From contig NZ_JAINRD010000003.1 in the NCBI RefSeq assembly GCF_020400605.1, positions 124,001 to 188,000 of the forward strand: a DNA stretch of 64,000 nucleotides. The letters run 5' to 3'. Below the pieces are notes generated by a model, which saw only the letters and a program-made list of their open reading frames with translations, searched no databases and was not told the DNA's origin. Made by a program: the position numbers and the translations under genes. This DNA is from Streptomyces aculeolatus (GTDB lineage Bacteria; Actinomycetota; Actinomycetes; Streptomycetales; Streptomycetaceae). This document shows positions 37,001 through 48,500 of the stretch, one piece after another. Numbering within the stretch: the stretch's first letter is position 1; every line of letters begins with the position of its first letter.

Positions 37001-39367
37001 CACGGGCTCCATCAGCGGCGAGTGGAAGGCGTGGCTCACCCGCAGCCGGCGGGTCTTGACGCCGCGTTCCGTGAACCCCCGGGCGACGGCCGTCACCACC
37101 GGTTGCGCCCCGGAGACGACCACCGCACGGGGGCCGTTGACCGCGGCGATGGCGGCCTCGTCCTCGTGGCCCGCCAGCGCGGCGGCCACCTCGTCCGCGG
37201 ACGCGGCCACGGCGACCATGGCGCCGCCCGCGGGCAGGGCCTGCATCAGCCGGCCGCGGGCCACGGCCAGCGTGCAGGCGTCCTCCAGGGTGAGGATGCC
37301 GGTGACGTGCGCGAGGGCGATCTCCCCGACCGAGTGGCCGGCCACTAGGCGCGGCCGGACGCCCCACGACTCCAGCAGCCGGAACAGGGCCACTTCGTGG
37401 GCGACGAGGACCGGCTGCGCCCACTCGGTACGGCGCAGGGTCTCCTCGTCCGCGCCGAAGGCGACGTCGTTCAGCGGGCCGGGCAGCAGTTTGTCGAGGA
37501 TCTCGCGCGCCTCGTCCCAGGCCGCCGCGAACGCCGCGAACGCCTCGTACAGCTCGCGGCCCATGCCCGGCCGCTGCGCGCCCTGGCCGGCGAAGAGCAC
37601 GGCCGCCCCCGCGGCGTCGCCGCGCACCGCGCCGCGGACGATGCCCGGCCCCTCCGTCCCGGCGGCCACGGAGTCGAGGCGGCGGGTCAGGTCCTGCGGC
37701 GTGCCGCCGACCACGACCGCCCGGTGCTCAAGGTGCGTCCGGGTGCGGGCCAGCGACCAGGCGACGTCCACGGGATGCGGATCCGTGGCGGCGCCGGCCG
37801 CGAACTCCCGTAGCCGCACCGCCTGCTGGCGCAGGGCGGCCCCGCCGCGTGCGGAGAGGATCCACGGGACGACGGCGGGGGGTGCGGCGGGCTCCCCGTC
37901 CTCCTCCGGTGCCCTTGGTCCGGCGGCTCCGTGTCCGGCTTCCCCGGCTTCCGGGGCTTCCCCGGCGTCCCCCGCGTCCCCGGCTTCTTCGAGGATGACG
38001 TGGGCGTTGGTGCCGGTGATGCCGAACGACGACACGCCCGCCCGCCGGGGCCCGCCGCGCTCCGGCCACGGCCTGGCCTCCGTCAGCAGCTCCAACACCC
38101 CCGCCGCCCAGTCGACATGGGGCGACGGCGCGTCGACATGCAGCGTCGCGGGCAGCAGGCGGTGGCGCATCGCCATGACCGTCTTCATGACCCCGGCCAT
38201 CCCCGCCGCCGCCTGGGTGTGCCCGATGTTCGACTTCACCGTCCCCAGCAGCAGGGGCCGTTCGGCGGGGCGGCCCCGGCCGTAGGCGGCGGCGAGCGCC
38301 TGGGCCTCGATCGGGTCGCCGAGCCTGGTGCCGGTGCCGTGGCCCTCCACCGCGTCCACGTCGGCGGCGGTGAGCCGGGCGTCGGCCAGCGCGTCGCGGA
38401 CGACCTGTTCCTGCGCCTCCTCGTTGGGGGCGGTCAGGCCGTTGCTCGCGCCGTCCTGGCCGACCGCCGTGCCCCGTACGACGGCCAGCACGGGGCGGCC
38501 GTGGCGGCGGGCGTCGGACAGCCGCTCCAGCAGCAGCACGCCCACGCCCTCGGCGGGGCCGAAGCCGTCGGCCGCCGCGGCGAACGCCTTGCACCGGCCG
38601 TCCGCGGCCAGGGCCCGCTGGCGGCTGAGGTCGACGATCCAGTTCGGGGACGACATGACGGTGACGCCGCCGGCGAGCGCCATGGTGCACTCGCCGCGGC
38701 GCAGCGCCTGCACGGCGGTGTGCAGGGCGGTCAGCGAGGACGAGCAGGCGGTGTCGACGGTGAGGGCGGGGCCGCGCAGTCCGAAGGCGTACGCGATCCG
38801 CCCGGACATCCCGCTCGTGGTGGTGCCGACGGCCAGGTAGCCCTCCAGGTCCCGCGCCGCCGGGTCGCCGTGGCGCGGCGCGTACTCCTGGGGCGTCCCG
38901 CCGACGAAGACGCCCACGGGCTCGCCCCGCACCTCTCCTGCCGGGAGACCGGCGCGCTCGAACGCCTCCCACGCCACTTCGAGCAGCAGCCGCTGCTGCG
39001 GGTCCATCGCCAGCGCCTCCCGCGGCGAGATCCCGAACAGGTCCGCGTCGAAGTCGCCGGCCTCGCGCAGGAATCCGCCGGCGCGCAGATACGTCGTGCC
39101 GGGCAGCCCGGGGTCGGGGTCGCGGAGCGCGTCCAGGTCCCAGCCCCGGTCGGCGGGGAGGGGCGACAGGCCCTCCCCGCCGTCGGCGACGAGGCGCCAC
39201 AGCTCCTCGGGGGACGCCACCCCGCCGGGGAAGCGGCAGGCCATGGCGGTCACGGCGACGGGCTCGTGCCGCCCGGCCTCGGCCCGTTCGAGACGCTTGC
39301 GGGTCTCGCGGAGGTCGGCGGTGACCAGCCTGAGGTACTCGCGCAGCTGCTGTTCGTTGGCAGACAC
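34001..39367 (-). CDS. modular type I polyketide synthase, module 2 (KS-AT-DH-KR-ACP)
   Basis: A 1788-aa one-module PKS. It opens with a coiled-coil docking helix ([20 protein letters not shown]). KS has VDTACSSS (Cys208). AT has GHSVGE (Ser679) and HAFH (779-782), predicting malonyl-CoA. DH has His985 in [11 protein letters not shown] and Asp1153 in HPALLD; the fifth position of the HxxxGxxxxP motif is Glu instead of Gly. KR has TGGTGHLG near 1390, Tyr1536 and LDD (B-type). ACP has GFDSLA (Ser1737). No ER and no thioesterase are present, and the C-terminus lacks a docking tail. GTG 39367 has GGGAG about ten bases upstream. Docking ends fit transfer from the loading/module 1 protein, giving an alpha,beta-unsaturated acyl-ACP if the DH works. 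Confidence 0.94.
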   Translation of the reverse strand: MSANEQQLREYLRLVTADLRETRKRLERAEAGRHEPVAVTAMACRFPGGVASPEELWRLVADGGEGLSPLPADRGWDLDALRDPDPGLPGTTYLRAGGFLREAGDFDADLFGISPREALAMDPQQRLLLEVAWEAFERAGLPAGEVRGEPVGVFVGGTPQEYAPRHGDPAARDLEGYLAVGTTTSGMSGRIAYAFGLRGPALTVDTACSSSLTALHTAVQALRRGECTMALAGGVTVMSSPNWIVDLSRQRALAADGRCKAFAAAADGFGPAEGVGVLLLERLSDARRHGRPVLAVVRGTAVGQDGASNGLTAPNEEAQEQVVRDALADARLTAADVDAVEGHGTGTRLGDPIEAQALAAAYGRGRPAERPLLLGTVKSNIGHTQAAAGMAGVMKTVMAMRHRLLPATLHVDAPSPHVDWAAGVLELLTEARPWPERGGPRRAGVSSFGITGTNAHVILEEAGDAGDAGEAPEAGEAGHGAAGPRAPEEDGEPAAPPAVVPWILSARGGAALRQQAVRLREFAAGAATDPHPVDVAWSLARTRTHLEHRAVVVGGTPQDLTRRLDSVAAGTEGPGIVRGAVRGDAAGAAVLFAGQGAQRPGMGRELYEAFAAFAAAWDEAREILDKLLPGPLNDVAFGADEETLRRTEWAQPVLVAHEVALFRLLESWGVRPRLVAGHSVGEIALAHVTGILTLEDACTLAVARGRLMQALPAGGAMVAVAASADEVAAALAGHEDEAAIAAVNGPRAVVVSGAQPVVTAVARGFTERGVKTRRLRVSHAFHSPLMEPVLADFREVAEGLRFHTPRIPAVSTVTGRLAGPGDLASADYWVRHAREGVRFHDAVRTLEAEGIRHVLEIGPEATLSGMAAEALADPGGVVFCPLGRRDRPEPQAAVEGLARAWCAGVDVDWQALCPGGRRTDLPTYAFQRRRYWLRPAPGGTAAAAALGVRAAGHPVLGGAVDMADGRGVVLTGRLALSAQPWLADHRVGERTLVPGTAFLDLALRAGDEAGRGGPAELTLHTPLAVPDRGGVQLQIAVDAADGAGRCPFGVYARPDAEAGAPWTRHATGVLAPAGALPAAPRPPADLASWPPPDAEPLDLADCYPRLAAAGLHYGPRFRALRAAWRRGGDVFAEVAPAADADVRGYGLHPALLDAALHPVVLAGMVSSDGAPALPFSFEGAELFATGATVLRVALTPAAGDAVSVYVADGSGRPVAAVSSLTFKNAPAGGLHPAPASPGSLYRVVWEPVAGGSAPAADPGPDPGPGLAVARLDEDTDARGAVRQALALVRDRLGAARPADERLAVVTRAGLPPHAAAEGLIRSAQAEHPGRFVLVTTDGDTEPPAGIARTAAAAGENHLRVRGGAVLRPRLVRAAPAEASGPSPLSGDGTVLLTGGTGHLGRQLARHLVERHGVRRLLLASRRGPAAEGAEAWAAELAGSGAAVQVAACDVADRAALARLLADIPEEFPLRAVVHAAGVLDDAVVTSLTDEQVARVLAPKADAALALDELTAGTDLSAFVLFSSAAGVLGTPGQGNYAAANAYLDALAARRRARGLPAVSLAWGPWAGTGGMTGALGPADRARMDRWGMRPLGADEALALFDAALAADGSGGADEPHGADRADGATLVPVRLDPAAVRARGAAGDGVPALLRSLVRAPARRTVPAAGGAERSEAERTDAEKLAHSLAGASADERRRLVLDLVRVHAAGALGHGGSADAGAEESFRDAERPFRDAGFDSLAAIELRNRLVAATGVRLSATAVFEHPSPAELTGHLLSHLDLPHPPDPPSE

Positions 39368-39462
39368 CGGAAAGGGACTCCCGTCAGTGACATGGAGCGC
39401 GGGTACGGGGCGCGGACGCCCCGCCGTGTCGGCGGTTCGCTCCCCCGCGGCTCCCGGGGCGG

Positions 39463-39654
39463 CTACTCGACGTCGATCACCTGCGCGGGGCAGCGCACGG
39501 CCGCCTCCTGCACCGCCTCGTACTGGTCCTCGGGCGGGTCCCGGTGCAGGACCACGACCACGCCGTCCTCCTCCCGCTGGCCGAAGACCCCGGGCGCCAC
39601 GAACGCGCACATGCCGGAGGCCACGCACTTGTCGACGTCGACGCCGATCCTCAT
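39463..39654 (-). CDS. [3Fe-4S] ferredoxin
   Basis: A 63-aa electron carrier with the single-cluster pattern [15 protein letters not shown] and a distal CPAQVI. Three of the ligand positions are cysteine, as in the [3Fe-4S] ferredoxins that serve actinobacterial P450s. It directly follows the P450 gene and is its likely redox partner. ATG 39681 is in frame and overlaps the P450 stop by ATGA, giving a 72-aa form with a Gly-rich N-terminus; I prefer ATG 39654, where the conserved [10 protein letters not shown] begins. Confidence 0.9.
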   Translation of the reverse strand: MRIGVDVDKCVASGMCAFVAPGVFGQREEDGVVVVLHRDPPEDQYEAVQEAAVRCPAQVIDVE

Positions 39655-39677
39655 CGGTCCGCCGCCCCCGCCGCCCG

Positions 39678-40937
39678 TCATCCCGCCTTTCCCGCGGGCA
39701 GAACGGCGTCCCAGGCCACGGGGACCTCGGCCGGCCCGTACACGATGCTCCCGGTCTTGAACGGGACGTCGTCCAGCGGTACCGCGAGGCGCAGCGACGG
39801 GACGCGGCGCAGCAGGGTCTCGAGGGTCACCGTCAGCTCCAGCCGGGCGGTCTGCTGTCCGAAGCACTGGTGGGTGCCGTAGCCGAAGCCCAGGTGGTTG
39901 TTGGGCCGGCGGCCCAGGTCCAGCCGGTCGGGGTCGGGGAACGCGTCGCCGTCGCGGTCGGCGGCCTGCATGGCGAGGACGACGTACTCGCCCTCGGCGA
40001 CCGGGTGGCCGCCGATCTCGGTGTCCCGGGTCGCCTGGCGGACGATGCCCGGGGCGCCCCCGAGGAAGCGCACGATCTCCTCGACCGCGCTGGGGATCAG
40101 CGACGGGTCGGCGCGCAGCCGCGCCAGCTCCGCCGGGTGTGCGAGCAGCGTGAGGAGGCCGTGGGCCATGACGGTCGCGGTGGTGTCGAAGCCGGGGACG
40201 AGCAGGGCGGCGCAGATCCCCACCAGCTCCAGGTCGGTGAAGGGCCGCTCGCCGGCTTCGCTGCGCGCGATGATGCGGCTGAGGCTGTCGTCCGCGGGTG
40301 CCGCGCGGCGCGTCACGACGAGCTTGTACAGGTACTCGTGGAGCGGCCGCATCACCTTGAGGACGTCCGCCTGGCTGGTGGCGCCGCTGAACATCACCGC
40401 CGCCGCGTTGTGGAACAGCTCCCGGTCCTCGTACGGCACACCGACGAGCCCGCCGATCGCGGCGGTGGTGACGGGGACGGCGAAGTCGCCGTAGAAGTCG
40501 GCGCCCGGCCCGGCGGCGGCCAGCGCGTCGAGCCGCTCGTCGACGAGGTCCTGCACCATCGGACGCAGCTCCGCCATCCGCTGCGCGGTCGACACCTCCG
40601 GGCCGATGATCCGGCGGAACCGCTGGTAGTCCGCGCCGTCCATGCGCGAGAACTCCACGTCCCCGACCGGCCGGCCGGGATCCGCGTGCGCCATCAGGTG
40701 GATCGCCTGCCCGGCGCGGCTGCTGAAGCGCTCGGCGTCCCCGAGCACGTCGCGCACGTCGTCGTAGCGGGTGACGAGCCACGCGGTGATGCCGGTCGGG
40801 CACTTCACCCGGACCACCGGCGTGCGCTCGCGCAGCCCCGCCATCTCCGGGGGCGGCCCGAAGGGGCACTCCCGCGGCTGCGGCAGCGGCAGGTCCAGCA
40901 GGTCCGGCCCGCCCGGGCGGTCGGTGCTCGCGTCCAT
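39678..40937 (-). CDS. cytochrome P450
   Basis: A 419-aa soluble bacterial P450. The heme-binding loop is [10 protein letters not shown] (Cys358 ligand), the K-helix ExxR is EIVR in [10 protein letters not shown], and the I-helix reads [10 protein letters not shown], with Pro where Ala or Gly is usual before the oxygen-binding Gly. It sits between the ligase gene and a [3Fe-4S] ferredoxin gene in the PKS operon, so it probably oxidises the polyketide product. The position of oxidation cannot be read from the sequence; a hydroxylation or epoxidation is plausible. Confidence 0.93.
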   Translation of the reverse strand: MDASTDRPGGPDLLDLPLPQPRECPFGPPPEMAGLRERTPVVRVKCPTGITAWLVTRYDDVRDVLGDAERFSSRAGQAIHLMAHADPGRPVGDVEFSRMDGADYQRFRRIIGPEVSTAQRMAELRPMVQDLVDERLDALAAAGPGADFYGDFAVPVTTAAIGGLVGVPYEDRELFHNAAAVMFSGATSQADVLKVMRPLHEYLYKLVVTRRAAPADDSLSRIIARSEAGERPFTDLELVGICAALLVPGFDTTATVMAHGLLTLLAHPAELARLRADPSLIPSAVEEIVRFLGGAPGIVRQATRDTEIGGHPVAEGEYVVLAMQAADRDGDAFPDPDRLDLGRRPNNHLGFGYGTHQCFGQQTARLELTVTLETLLRRVPSLRLAVPLDDVPFKTGSIVYGPAEVPVAWDAVLPAGKAG

Positions 40938-40952
40938 GGTCGGTTCCTCTCC

Positions 40953-42509
40953 CTAGGAACGGCCGCGCAGTTCGCGGCGCAGGATCTTGCCGCTCGCGGT
41001 GCGCGGCAGGGCGTCCACGAAGGCGTAGTCCGTGGGGCTCTTGTAGTCGGCGAGCCGGTCCTTGAGGAACGTCGTCAGCTCGCGCGGGGACGGCCGCTCC
41101 CCCGCCCGGGGTACGACGTACGCCCTGACCGCCTCGCCGCGCACCCGGTCCGGCACGCCCACCACGGCCACCTCGGCCACGCCGGGGTGCTTGCCCAGGG
41201 CGTTCTCGACCTCCGCCGGGTACACGTTCTCCCCGGCGACGAGGATGACGTCCTTGATGCGGTCGCGGATGTGGACGTAGCCGTCCTCGTCGAGGAAGCC
41301 CGCGTCGCCGGTGTGCAGCCAGCCGTCGACGACGGTGCGTTCGGTGTCGCGGGGCCGGTTCCAGTAGCCGTCCATGACGGCGGGGGTGTCGAGGAGGATC
41401 TCGCCGACCTGCCCGGCCGGCAGCGGGTCGCCGGCGCGGTCGACGACCTGCACCGCCACGCCGGGGTACGCGCGGCCCGCGGCGGTGAGGCGGGGCCCGC
41501 CGGGGACGTGGTCGGCCGGGGGCAGACAGAGGGCGGAGGCGCATGTCTCGGTGAGGCCGAAGATCTGCGCGAACTCGCAGCCCATCACCTCCAGGCACCG
41601 GCGCAGCAGGGCCTCCGGCATCGGCGAGCCGCCGTACACGACCTTGCGCAGACCCGCGAAGTCGGCTTCGCCCGCGCCCGGTTCGTCGAGGAGTACCTGG
41701 AGCATGGACGGCACCATCAGGGTGGTGGTGATGCCGCCGTCCCGGATCTGGCGGAGGGTGCGCCCGCCCTCGAAGCCCTGCCCGAGCACGTTGGCGGCCC
41801 CGGCGCGGAAGCCCTGGAGGAACCACCACGGGCCGCCGATGTGGTGGCCCGGCAGGACGTGCAGGATCCGGTCGTCCTCGCGCCAGTCGAGCCAGTCCAG
41901 GCGGTGGCGGGCCAGCAGGTCGTTGACCGCCCAGAAGCTGCGCTGGCTGAGCACCACGCCCTTGGGGGTGCCGGTGGTGCCGCTGGTGTAGATCTGCGTC
42001 AGCGGGTGGGCCGGGTCCGGGACCGCCTCGGGGGCGGTGTCGGGACGGCCGCCGGCCCAGTCGGCGAAGCCGCCGCCGGGCGCGTCCGGTTCGAGGCCGA
42101 CCACGGCACGCAAGTCGGGCAGCGCGGGCCGGATCCGCTCGGCGGCGGGCAGCCGCTCGGCGTCGGCGAACAGCAGGGCGGCGCCGGAGTCGCGGAGCAC
42201 GTGCTCGATCTCACCGGGGGTGAGCCGGGGGTCGGCGGGCACCAGCACGGCCCCGGTCTTGGCGCAGGCCAGGAGGATGTCGTAGTAGTGCTCGGTGTCC
42301 GCGGCGAGGTACGCGACGCGGGTGCCGGCGGTGACGCCCTCGGCGGCCAGTGCGTGGGCCGTACGGTTGCTGCGCAGGTCCAGGTCGAGGAAGGTGACCC
42401 GGCGGCCGGCGCACTCGACGGCGGTGCGGTCCGGGCGGGCCGCGGCGTGGTGGGCCGCGGTGGCGGCGATGGTGGGGAACCGGACGGCGGTTCCGGCGGC
42501 CTGGCTCAT
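40953..42509 (-). CDS. AMP-dependent acyl-CoA/acyl-ACP ligase (ScoC-like role)
   Basis: A 518-aa ANL-family adenylating enzyme. A3 motif YTSGTTGTPKG, A5-like IFGLTETC, A7 GWLHTGD, A8 RIKDVILVAGENVYP and the C-terminal catalytic-Lys motif ASGKILRREL are all intact. ATG 42509 overlaps the stop of the reducing PKS gene by ATGA, so the two are coupled. Isonitrile lipopeptide clusters contain an acyl-ACP ligase (ScoC) that activates a fatty acid onto a carrier protein before glycine addition. Here the PKS ACPs are the only carriers seen. It could instead prime the single-module PKS or reactivate a released acid. Confidence 0.9.
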   Translation of the reverse strand: MSQAAGTAVRFPTIAATAAHHAAARPDRTAVECAGRRVTFLDLDLRSNRTAHALAAEGVTAGTRVAYLAADTEHYYDILLACAKTGAVLVPADPRLTPGEIEHVLRDSGAALLFADAERLPAAERIRPALPDLRAVVGLEPDAPGGGFADWAGGRPDTAPEAVPDPAHPLTQIYTSGTTGTPKGVVLSQRSFWAVNDLLARHRLDWLDWREDDRILHVLPGHHIGGPWWFLQGFRAGAANVLGQGFEGGRTLRQIRDGGITTTLMVPSMLQVLLDEPGAGEADFAGLRKVVYGGSPMPEALLRRCLEVMGCEFAQIFGLTETCASALCLPPADHVPGGPRLTAAGRAYPGVAVQVVDRAGDPLPAGQVGEILLDTPAVMDGYWNRPRDTERTVVDGWLHTGDAGFLDEDGYVHIRDRIKDVILVAGENVYPAEVENALGKHPGVAEVAVVGVPDRVRGEAVRAYVVPRAGERPSPRELTTFLKDRLADYKSPTDYAFVDALPRTASGKILRRELRGRS

Positions 42510-45500
42510 CGTGCGTCTCCGTCCGTGCTGTCCGTGCTGGTCGTGCTGGTCGTGCCGGGGGTCGCGCTGGTCGCGCCGGCGGGGGCGGCGGCCGTGAGCC
42601 GGCCGTCGAGGAACTCCGCGAGCTGGGCCACCGACGGGTGGTCGAAGACGCTGGTGGCGGAGAGCTGCAGCCGGAAGCAGAGCTCCAGCGCGTTCTTCAG
42701 CTCGACCGCGGCCAGGGAGTCGAGGCCCACCTCGAAGAAGCGGGCGTCGGGCGGCACGTCGTCGGCGCTGTCGTAGTGCAGCAGGTCGGCGATGAGCCCG
42801 CGGACGGCGCGGGAGACGGTCTCCTGCCGCTCCGCCGCGGGCAGCGCCCGCAGGGCGTCCGGGTCGACGTCGACGCCCCGGCGCCGCGGGCCGCGGGCGA
42901 CCTGCTGGTACAGGGCGTTGGGCTGCGGCCGGGTGGCGGCGAAGCGGTCCCAGTCGACCTCGGCGATGGTGACCTGGGCGGGCGGCCGGTCCAGCAGCCG
43001 GAACAGGGCGCGGATCCCGGCCGCCGGCCGGAAGAAGGAGAAGCCCTGCCGCTCGACGCTCGCGGCGTGCTGCGGACCCGCGGCGGCGGCCAGGCCGATC
43101 TCCCCCCAGGCGCCCCAGTTGACGCTGGTCCCGGGCAGCCCGGCGGCGTGCCGGCGGTGCATCAGGGTGTCGAGGAACGCGCTGCCCGCGGCGTAGTTCG
43201 CCTGGCCGCCGTTGCCGACGATCGAGGTCACGGTCGAGTAGCCGATGAAGAACCGCAGTTCGGGGAGGGAGAGGGCGGCCTTGTGCAGCAGCCAGCTGCC
43301 GTAGACCTTCGTCCGGAAGACCGTCTCGATGCTCTCCCAGGTCTGCGCGGCCACCGGCGCGTCGGCCAGCACGCCCGCGGCGTGCACGATGCCGCCCAGC
43401 GGCCACTGCCGGGCCCCCAGGTCCTCGAAGACGCGGCGCACGTCGTCCTCGTCGCCGATGTCGGCCGCGTAGGCGGCGACTTCGACGTCCGGGCCCAGGC
43501 GCTCCCGGAGGGCGGCGAGGTCCTCCTCCGCCGGGGTGCGCCTGCCCAGCAGGGCGAGGTGGCGGGCGCCGAGGACGGTGAGGCGCTCGGCGACGAGGCC
43601 GCCGAGCGCGCCGAACCCGCCGGTGACGAGGTAGGTGTGGTTCGCGTCGACCTCGACGGGCGGTGCGGCGGGCGGCGGTTCGGCGCCCAGCCAGTCGTCG
43701 AACCCGATGACGAGCTTGCCGACGTTGGTGCCGCGGCTGAGGGACCTGAACGCCTCGTCGACCTCGTCGAGGGTGTGGACGGTGGTGGGGATGGGCGGCA
43801 GTTCCCCGGCGTCCACCAGCTCCATCACGGGGCCGAGCACGTCCGTGGTCAGCCGGCGGAGCTGTTCGGGGTCGAACACGCTGAAGTCGAAGGTGTGGTA
43901 CGCGACGTCGGGCCGGGCCGCGTGGATCTCGTCGGGCGTCCACGCGCCGACCTTCCCCAGTTCGACGAAGCGGCCGCCCCGCCCGAGCGCGCGGAGGCTG
44001 GCCTCGACGCGGTCGCCGCCGAGGCTGTGGAGCACGATGTCGGCTCCCTCCCCGTCCGTGGCGGCCAGCACCTCGTCGGCGTACGCCGGCTCGCGGGAGT
44101 TCATGACGTGGCGGATGCCCTGGCCTCGCAGGAACGGCCACTTCTGCGGGCTGGCGGTGGCCAGGACCTCGGCACCGGCCCGCTGCGCGAGCCGTACCGC
44201 CGCCTGGCCGACGCCGCCGGCCGCGGAGTGCACCAGCACCCGGTCGCCGCGCCGCATCCCCGCCAGGTCGTGCAGCGCGTGGTGCGCGGTGAGGTACGCG
44301 ATGGGCAGGCCGGCGGCCTCCGCGAAGCCGAGCCGGGCGGGCTTGGGCACCGCCCTGTCCGACTCGACCGTCAACTCCCGGCGCAGGGCGCCGAGGTGGG
44401 CCGTGACGACGGCGTCGCCGACGCGGAACGCGGCGTCGGGCCCGGCCGCCGTCACCACCCCCGCGCACTCCATCCCCAGCGGCAGTTCGGTCAGCGGGTT
44501 CCCGGCCTCCTCGGCGAGCGCGCGGTGCAGGCCCAGGACGTTCGCCACGTCCACGAAGTTCAGGCCCGCCGCGTGGACCCGTATCCGGATCCGGCTGCCG
44601 GTGGGCGCGGGCTCCGGTGCGAGGGGCACCGCGACGACGCCGCCGATCTGACCGTACTCCTTGGTGACCAGCTCGACGTCGGTGTGCGGGCCGCCCGGCT
44701 CGGCGTACACGCGGCGCACGTGCCGCACCCCCGAGCGGTACGCCACCTGGTAGTCGGCGGAGTCCACGGCCGTCCACTCGTCCAGCAGCGAGAGGTATCC
44801 GGCGCCGTCGCTCTCCGGCCGCGGCAGGTCGACGAGGGTGACACCGTACGCGGGGTGCTCGGTCCACATCACGTGCCCGAATCCCCACAGTGTGGCGGCG
44901 ACCGGGGCCGCGCCGCCTCCGTCCGATCCGTCCGGCCGGTCGCCGGGGAGCCACTGGCCGCCTTCGGTGACGAGCCACAGCCGCTGGCCGTGCCCGAACC
45001 CCGCCTGGCCCAGCGCGTCGCGCAGCGCCAGCAGATCGCGGTAGTTGCGTTCGCACTCGGCGGGCAGCGGTTCGCCCGGCTCCGGCGGCGGCCGCCAGAA
45101 CCAGCACACGTCGGTGGGCCGCTCCGCGAGGAGCGCCGCTGCCTCGGCGGGGGTGGCGGCCACCGACAGGTCGACCTCGTGCTCCTCGGCGGACCCGGCC
45201 AGGGCGCGCACGCCGGCCGGATCGGCGCCCACGAGCAGCACCCGGCGCGGCTCGCGCGGGGTGGCCTGCAACGCGCGCTTGACCCACCGCACCTCGGAGT
45301 ACATCCGGTCGCGGTCGGGGGCGGCGTTCGCGACGCGCCGCAGGGTGAGGCCCTCCAGCACGAAGACCGTGCGGTCCCCGTCCAGGACGAGCACGTCCGC
45401 GGTGGGCAGCTCCCCCTCCCCCGCCGCGTCGCCGCTGCCGCCGTCGGCGGGCGGGTTGACGCGCAGGACGCTGCGCAGGGTGCTGCCGCGGGGCTTGCGC

Positions 45501-48500
45501 AGCAGCCGGCAGCGGGCGAACCCCACGGGCATGGCGACGGTGTCGTCGTCGGCGAGGGCCGTGAGGGTCTGGAGTGCGCAGTCGAGGACGGCGGGCGGCA
45601 GGAACTCGCCCGGGGCGGCGTCCGGCCCGCGCAGTTCGCCCACGGCGAGGTCGTCGCCGTGCCGCTCGACGCTCCGTACGCCCTGGAAGTGCGGCCCGTA
45701 CTCCACGCCCAGCTCGGCGAAGTCCGCGTACAGGTCGTCGGGCAGCCGCCGGGAGCGCGGCTCGCCCGCCGGGTCGAGCAGGGCGTGCAGGGATTGTTCG
45801 GTGCCGGCGAGCCCGGCGGCGGCCCCCGCGTCGACGGTGGCGGTGACGTGGCGCCGCTCGAACGGCTCGGCGCCGGGGTCCTCGCTCTCCACCACGCTGA
45901 CGATCTCCACCTCCGCCGGGCCGCCACCGTCGCCCGGCCGCAGCCGGGTGCGCAGCTCGACGGTGCCCTCCTCGGGGAGGAACAGGGCCTCGTGGATCGT
46001 CAGCCCCGCGAGGGGCAGGCCCGTCTCGCCGTAGACCGCGTCCTGGAGCGCGAGCAGCGTCTCCACGTAGCCGGCGCCGGGGAAGACGACCCGGCCCATC
46101 ACCTTGTGGTCGGCGAGGTAGCCGGGCCGGCGGGCGTCGATGCGGGCGGAGAACGTGCGGACGCCTGCGGCCCGTTGCTCGTCGGTGGAGACCTCGCGGC
46201 CGAGCAGGGCGTGTACGTCGTTGCGGCCGAGGGCCGCGGCGCCGCCGCCGCCCGGGGCGGGCAGCCAGTGCCGGCGCCGGTCGAACGCGTAGGTCGGCAG
46301 GGTGAGCGTGCTGCGGGGGCGGTCGCCGTAGTAGCCGTGCCAGGAGACGGGGGCGCCGGCCGCGTAGAGCTGGGCGAGGGACTGGCGGGCCACTGTGCCG
46401 TCCGAGTCCTCGGCGTGCAGGCTGCTCAGCCACAGGTGGTCGCCGGGGGCATCGAGGCCCTGCTTGCCCATGCCGACGAGTTCGGAGGCCGGGCCGACCT
46501 CCAGGAAGGCGTGCCGGCCGCGCTCGGCGACGGCGCGCATGCCCTCCGCGAACCGTACCGGCTCGCGCAGGTGGCGGGCCCAGTAGTCGGGCGTGGCCAG
46601 CTCGGCCGGGTCGGCGACCCGGCCCGTCAGGTTGGAGACGAGGGTGAACTCCGGCGTGTGGAAGGTGAGTCCCGCGGCGACGGCGCGCAGTTCCCCGGCG
46701 GCCTCGGCCATCAGCGGCGAGTGCGAGGCACAGGACACGGCGAGGCGCCTCGTCTTGATCCCGCGCCCGGCGAGGGCCTCCTCGACGCCCGCCAGGGAGG
46801 CCTTGCCGCCGGAGAGGACGATCTGCCGGGCGCCGTTGACGGCGGCCACCGACAGGTCGTCGTGCTCCGCCAGCAGGTCGGCGACCTCGGCGGGACCCGC
46901 CTCCGCGGCCGCCATGGCACCGGGCGGCGAGGCGTCCATGAGGCGGGCGCGTGCGGCCATGAGCGTGACGGCGTCGTCGAGGGAGAACAGGCCGGCGACG
47001 GTGGCCGCGACGATCTCGCCGACGCTGTGGCCGGCGAGGACGGCGGGCCGTACGCCCCAGGAGAGCCAGAGCCGCGCGACGGCGTACTCCAGCGCGAAGA
47101 GCGCGGGCTGCATGTACCGGATCTGGTGGATCAGCTCGGCGTCGTCGGCGTCGCCGAGCACCATGTCGCGGATCGACCGGCCCAGGTGCGGCGCGAACAG
47201 CCGGTCGCAGTCGTCCAGATGCTCGCGGAAGGCGGCGAACCGCTCGTACAGCGGCCGGCCCATGCCCACGTACTGGGTGCCGCCGCCGGAGAAGAGGAAC
47301 GCCACCCGGGCGGCGCCGGCCGGCTGGTCGGGGCGGGTGGAGCGGGTGAGGGCGTTGTCGAGGAAGCGGGCGACGTCGTCGTGGTCGCGGACGACCCCGG
47401 CGGTGCGCAGGTCGAAGTGGGCCCGCCGGGTGGCGGCGGCGTGGCACAGCTCCGCCACGTCGGTCCCCGGGCGGTCGCGCAGCAGCCGCTGGTAGCGCTG
47501 GACCTGCCCGCGCAGCGCGCCGGGGCTCTTCGCGGAGAGCGTGAGGACGTGTGGCTCGCCCGCGGGGGGCGGGACGGCGGCGGGCTCCGCCGCGGCGTCG
47601 GGGGCCTGTTCGAGGACGACGGAGGCGACGATGCCCGTGAGGCCGAAGGCGCTGACCATGGCGCGCCGGGTGGCCGCGGTCCACTCCCGGCCGGCGGTGG
47701 GGACGGAGACCGGGAGGTCGTCCCAGGGGATGCGCCGGGAGGGCGTGTCGAGGTTCAGGTGCGGGTAGAGCGCGCCCTCGCGCAGTTGCAGGACGGTCTT
47801 GATGACGCCGCCGATGCCCGCGGCCGACTCCATGTGCCCGATGTTCGTCTTGAGCGACGCGACCGCCAGCGGGTCCTCGCGGGTGTGCGACGCGCCGAAC
47901 ACGGCGCCGATGGCGCCCATCTCGATGGGGTCGCCCAGCGGCGTACCCGTGCCGTGGGCCTCGACGTACGAGACGTCCCCCGGCTCCAGCCCGGCGCCGG
48001 CCAGGGCGGTCCGCAGCAACCGCTCCTGGGCCGTGCCGTTGGGCACCATGAGGGAGCTGCTCTCGCCGTCCTGGCCGACGGCGGAACCGCGGACGAGGGC
48101 GTAGATCCGGTCGCCGTCGCGCTGGGCGTCGGAGAGCCGCTTGAGCACGATGACGCCGCAGCCCTCGCTGCGGCAGTAGCCGTCGGCCGCGTCGTCGAAG
48201 GTCTTGCACACGCCGTCGGGGGCGAGCATGTTCCCGCTGCTGGCCATGACGTACGCGCGCGGGCTGTGGATGGTGTTGACCCCGCCGCACAGCGCGATGT
48301 CCGTCTCGCCGGCGCGCAGCCCCTGCGCGGCGAGGTGCACCGTGACCAGGGAGGCGGAGCACGCGGTGTCCACCGTCATGCAGGGGCCGCGCCAGCCGAG
48401 GAAGTAGGACAGCCTGCCGGAGAGCGCGCTGAACGTGCCTCCGGTCGCCATGTAGGCGTTGAGGTCGTCCAGCGGGTACGTGCTCATCTCGCCGATGTAG

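Noticed and set aside
42512..42560. Nine-base repeats at the end of the reducing PKS gene as a regulatory element
   Set aside because: They encode the Thr/Ser-rich tail after the ACP in frame and are most simply a flexible linker.
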